A DNA stretch of 64,000 bases, taken from the NCBI RefSeq assembly GCF_947179165.1, contig NC_077248.1, positions 14,980,256-15,044,255 on the forward strand, given 5' to 3'. A program made the position numbers and the translations under genes. Position 1 is the stretch's first letter, and every line of letters begins with the position of its first letter. This document shows, in pieces, positions 62,455-64,000 of this stretch. Below the pieces are notes generated by a model, which worked only from the letters and a program-made list of their open reading frames with translations, was not told the DNA's origin and made no database searches. The DNA is from Solanum dulcamara. Taxonomy: Eukaryota; Streptophyta; Magnoliopsida; Solanales; Solanaceae.

Positions 62455-63890
62455 ATGCCTCCAAGAAAAGCGACAGCTGCCCAAAAGGGAAAGTCAGTAG
62501 CAGGAGAGACTAGCCGGACCCCGAGGATTACTAGGGCCCGTGCCCAGTCTATGCCTGAGGTTGTGCTCCAGTCGGCAAGCTCTACTACGCCGCCATATGA
62601 GGAGAGAGCAGCAGCAACTGACACTATGGATCGGGGGGTTGCTTCACCGCCAGCTCTAGAGGCTCCAGTACCTGAGCCTACAGCTCCTCAGCCAGGGGCA
62701 GAGGATAGGGCTATGAGAGATGCAGTTCAGTTGCTGACCAGAATAGCGACAGGGCAGGCTCGCAGGCATGGGTTAGGGGTTGACTATGCTGATAGACATG
62801 ATAGTTTAAGGGCTCGTGATTTCTTGACTTGTAATCCCCAGAGTTCTATGGGTCAAGGCCCGGGGATGACCCACAGGAGTTTATCCGACAGGTGCAGCGT
62901 ACGTTGAGGATAATTAAGGCTTCTGAGATAGAGTCTGTTGAGTTAGCTTCCTATCGGCTGCGTGATGTAGCTGTTAATTGGTATGAGTCATGGGAGTTAT
63001 CTAGGGGCGAGGGTGCTCCTCCAGCGGTGTGGGATGAATTTGTGGAGGCCTTCCTTGGCCACTTTCTACCTCCAGAGATGAGACAAGCCAGAGTAGACAG
63101 GTTTTTACAATTGAGGCAGAATGGCAGGAGCATCAGAGATTATAGCCTTGAGTTTGACTCATTGGCGAGACATGCGCCAGCTATTGTAGCTGACATGGCT
63201 GATAGAGTGCATCGGTATGTGATGGGGCTGGATCGTTATTTGATTGATAACTGTATGGCAATGGCTTCTCAGCCAGGTATGGATATTTCTCGGGTACAGG
63301 CATATGCACAGGGGGTAGAAGATCGGCACAGAGGGCGTCAGCCCGATAGAGATCATGATAGAGGCCAGCGTAAAAGAGCTAGATCGGCTAGTTATTCTGG
63401 GGAATTTCAAGGCGGGCAGCCTTAGTAGTACAGTAGATATCCTTCTCAGCCAGCCTGGAGTGCACCCCCACAATTCAAAGGTAGTAGATTCGATAGCACA
63501 GGGTATTCAGGATCCGGTCAGAGCTCCAGGGTTTCAAGTTCACAGATAAACAGGGGTTCGCGTCAGTCGAGACCACCTTTGCCTCGGTGTCCTCGTTGTG
63601 GTAGGTCACATTTTGGAGAATGTCGTTTTTCTACAGGTGCATGCTTTACTTGCGGCCGTCAAGGCCATATTATGAGGGAGTGTCCATTTAGGGGTAATTT
63701 AAGTGGTGCAGCTCAGTCTACTGGGTCAGTTGTTGGCTCATCTTCTTCTGTAGCTATGCGCCCTGTGGGGCAGGGTATTCAGATAACAGCAGGCCATGGT
63801 AGAGGCCGTGGTGGATCTTTCAGTTCTAGCGGTCCTTCGAACCGCATATATGCCTTGGCTAGTAGACAGGACCAGAAGGCGTCGCCAAAT
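62455..63890 (+). pseudogene. Gypsy G gag
   Basis: Start ATG 62455 (MPPRKATAAQKGKSVAG), a proline/alanine-rich N-terminus, then the gag domain: VELASYRLRDVAVNWYESWE, VWDEFVEAFLGHFLPPEMRQ, DRFLQLRQNGRSIRDYSLEF, RVHRYVMGLDRYLIDNC. Two zinc knuckles follow (CPRCGRSHFGEC and CFTCGRQGHIMREC, 63590-63690). A one-base deletion near 62835 (CCCCAG for CCTCCAG) shifts the frame, and CAG CAG has become TAG TAG at 63423-63428. Otherwise well preserved, the youngest-looking gypsy here. The GC-richer coding stretch contrasts with the surrounding AT-rich DNA. Confidence 0.88.
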
Positions 63891-64000
63891 GTGGTTACAG
63901 GTATATTATCGATTTTCTCGCAGGATGTATATGCATTGATAGATCCAGGTTCCACCTTATCATATATATCTCCCTTTGTTGCTAGTAGAATCGGAATAAA
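63891..64000 (+). pseudogene. Gypsy G protease, cut by window end
   Basis: In frame with the gag 3' part: VVTGILSIFSQDVYALIDPG, then STLSYISPFVASRIGI. The active site appears as DPGST instead of DSGAT; that form is common in this plant gypsy group. RT and later domains lie beyond the window. Confidence 0.8.

Noticed and set aside
62430..62624. Minus-strand open frame over the G gag start
   Set aside because: Shadow of the plus-strand gag.

Overview
The window is plant nuclear DNA, almost certainly from a Solanaceae genome. Its one recognisable host gene is a tropinone reductase-like short-chain dehydrogenase with the usual five-exon layout, and its retrotransposons resemble Ty3/gypsy and Ty1/copia families common in Solanum and relatives. 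The DNA is AT-rich, has no bacterial-style gene organisation, and is mostly LTR retrotransposon sequence in several nested layers. The species cannot be named from the sequence alone.

Layout, left to right. 1-1412: host-like DNA with a weak promoter-like stretch. 1413-43223: one large nested structure. Its outermost layer is a gypsy-type solo LTR (W) cut into 1413-2872 and 42197-43223. Inside it lies a minus-strand gypsy element (EF): 3' LTR, integrase and RNase H at 2873-7375; a flipped RT piece at 35530-36546; protease, gag and 5' LTR at 36756-42196. A second solo LTR (X-family) had inserted in the EF pol; its two ends are now at 7376-8965 and 36547-36755, both next to the same 5-bp target duplication, TTTTC. 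Between these pieces sits a 26.6-kb block (about 8966-35529) with a truncated minus-strand copia (C), the tropinone reductase-like gene, two plus-strand copia elements inside its introns (A and B), and a truncated X-family LTR. I infer that the block was captured, with a local inversion, when the EF element broke and was repaired. An assembly error is the main alternative.

The tropinone reductase-like gene (15408-33426, +) would encode 270 residues, but a 488-bp solo LTR with a perfect GTTAC duplication interrupts its glycine-rich cofactor motif in exon 1. Introns 2 and 3 are inflated to 9.2 and 6.1 kb by copia elements A and B. All other exons are open and their splice sites look normal, so this appears to be a fairly recent pseudogene.

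43224-64000: host-like DNA, a minus-strand copia (D, 43695-48411), an unassigned LTR-like stretch, an X-family LTR (49699-51790), about 4.5 kb of low-copy-looking AT-rich DNA with a MITE and microsatellites (51791-56275), an X-family LTR split by another X-family solo LTR (56276-58744), an EF-family LTR fragment, and the 5' LTR, primer-binding site, gag and start of protease of a gypsy element (G, 59384 to window end).

No retroelement reading frame is fully intact. Most stop codons are explained by C-to-T or G-to-A changes, as expected for silenced, methylated copies. Six probable solo LTRs point to frequent LTR-LTR recombination. The LTRs of several unrelated families carry arrays of short inverted repeats; in the X family the arm sequences change together between copies, which is the most unusual pattern here apart from the split element.
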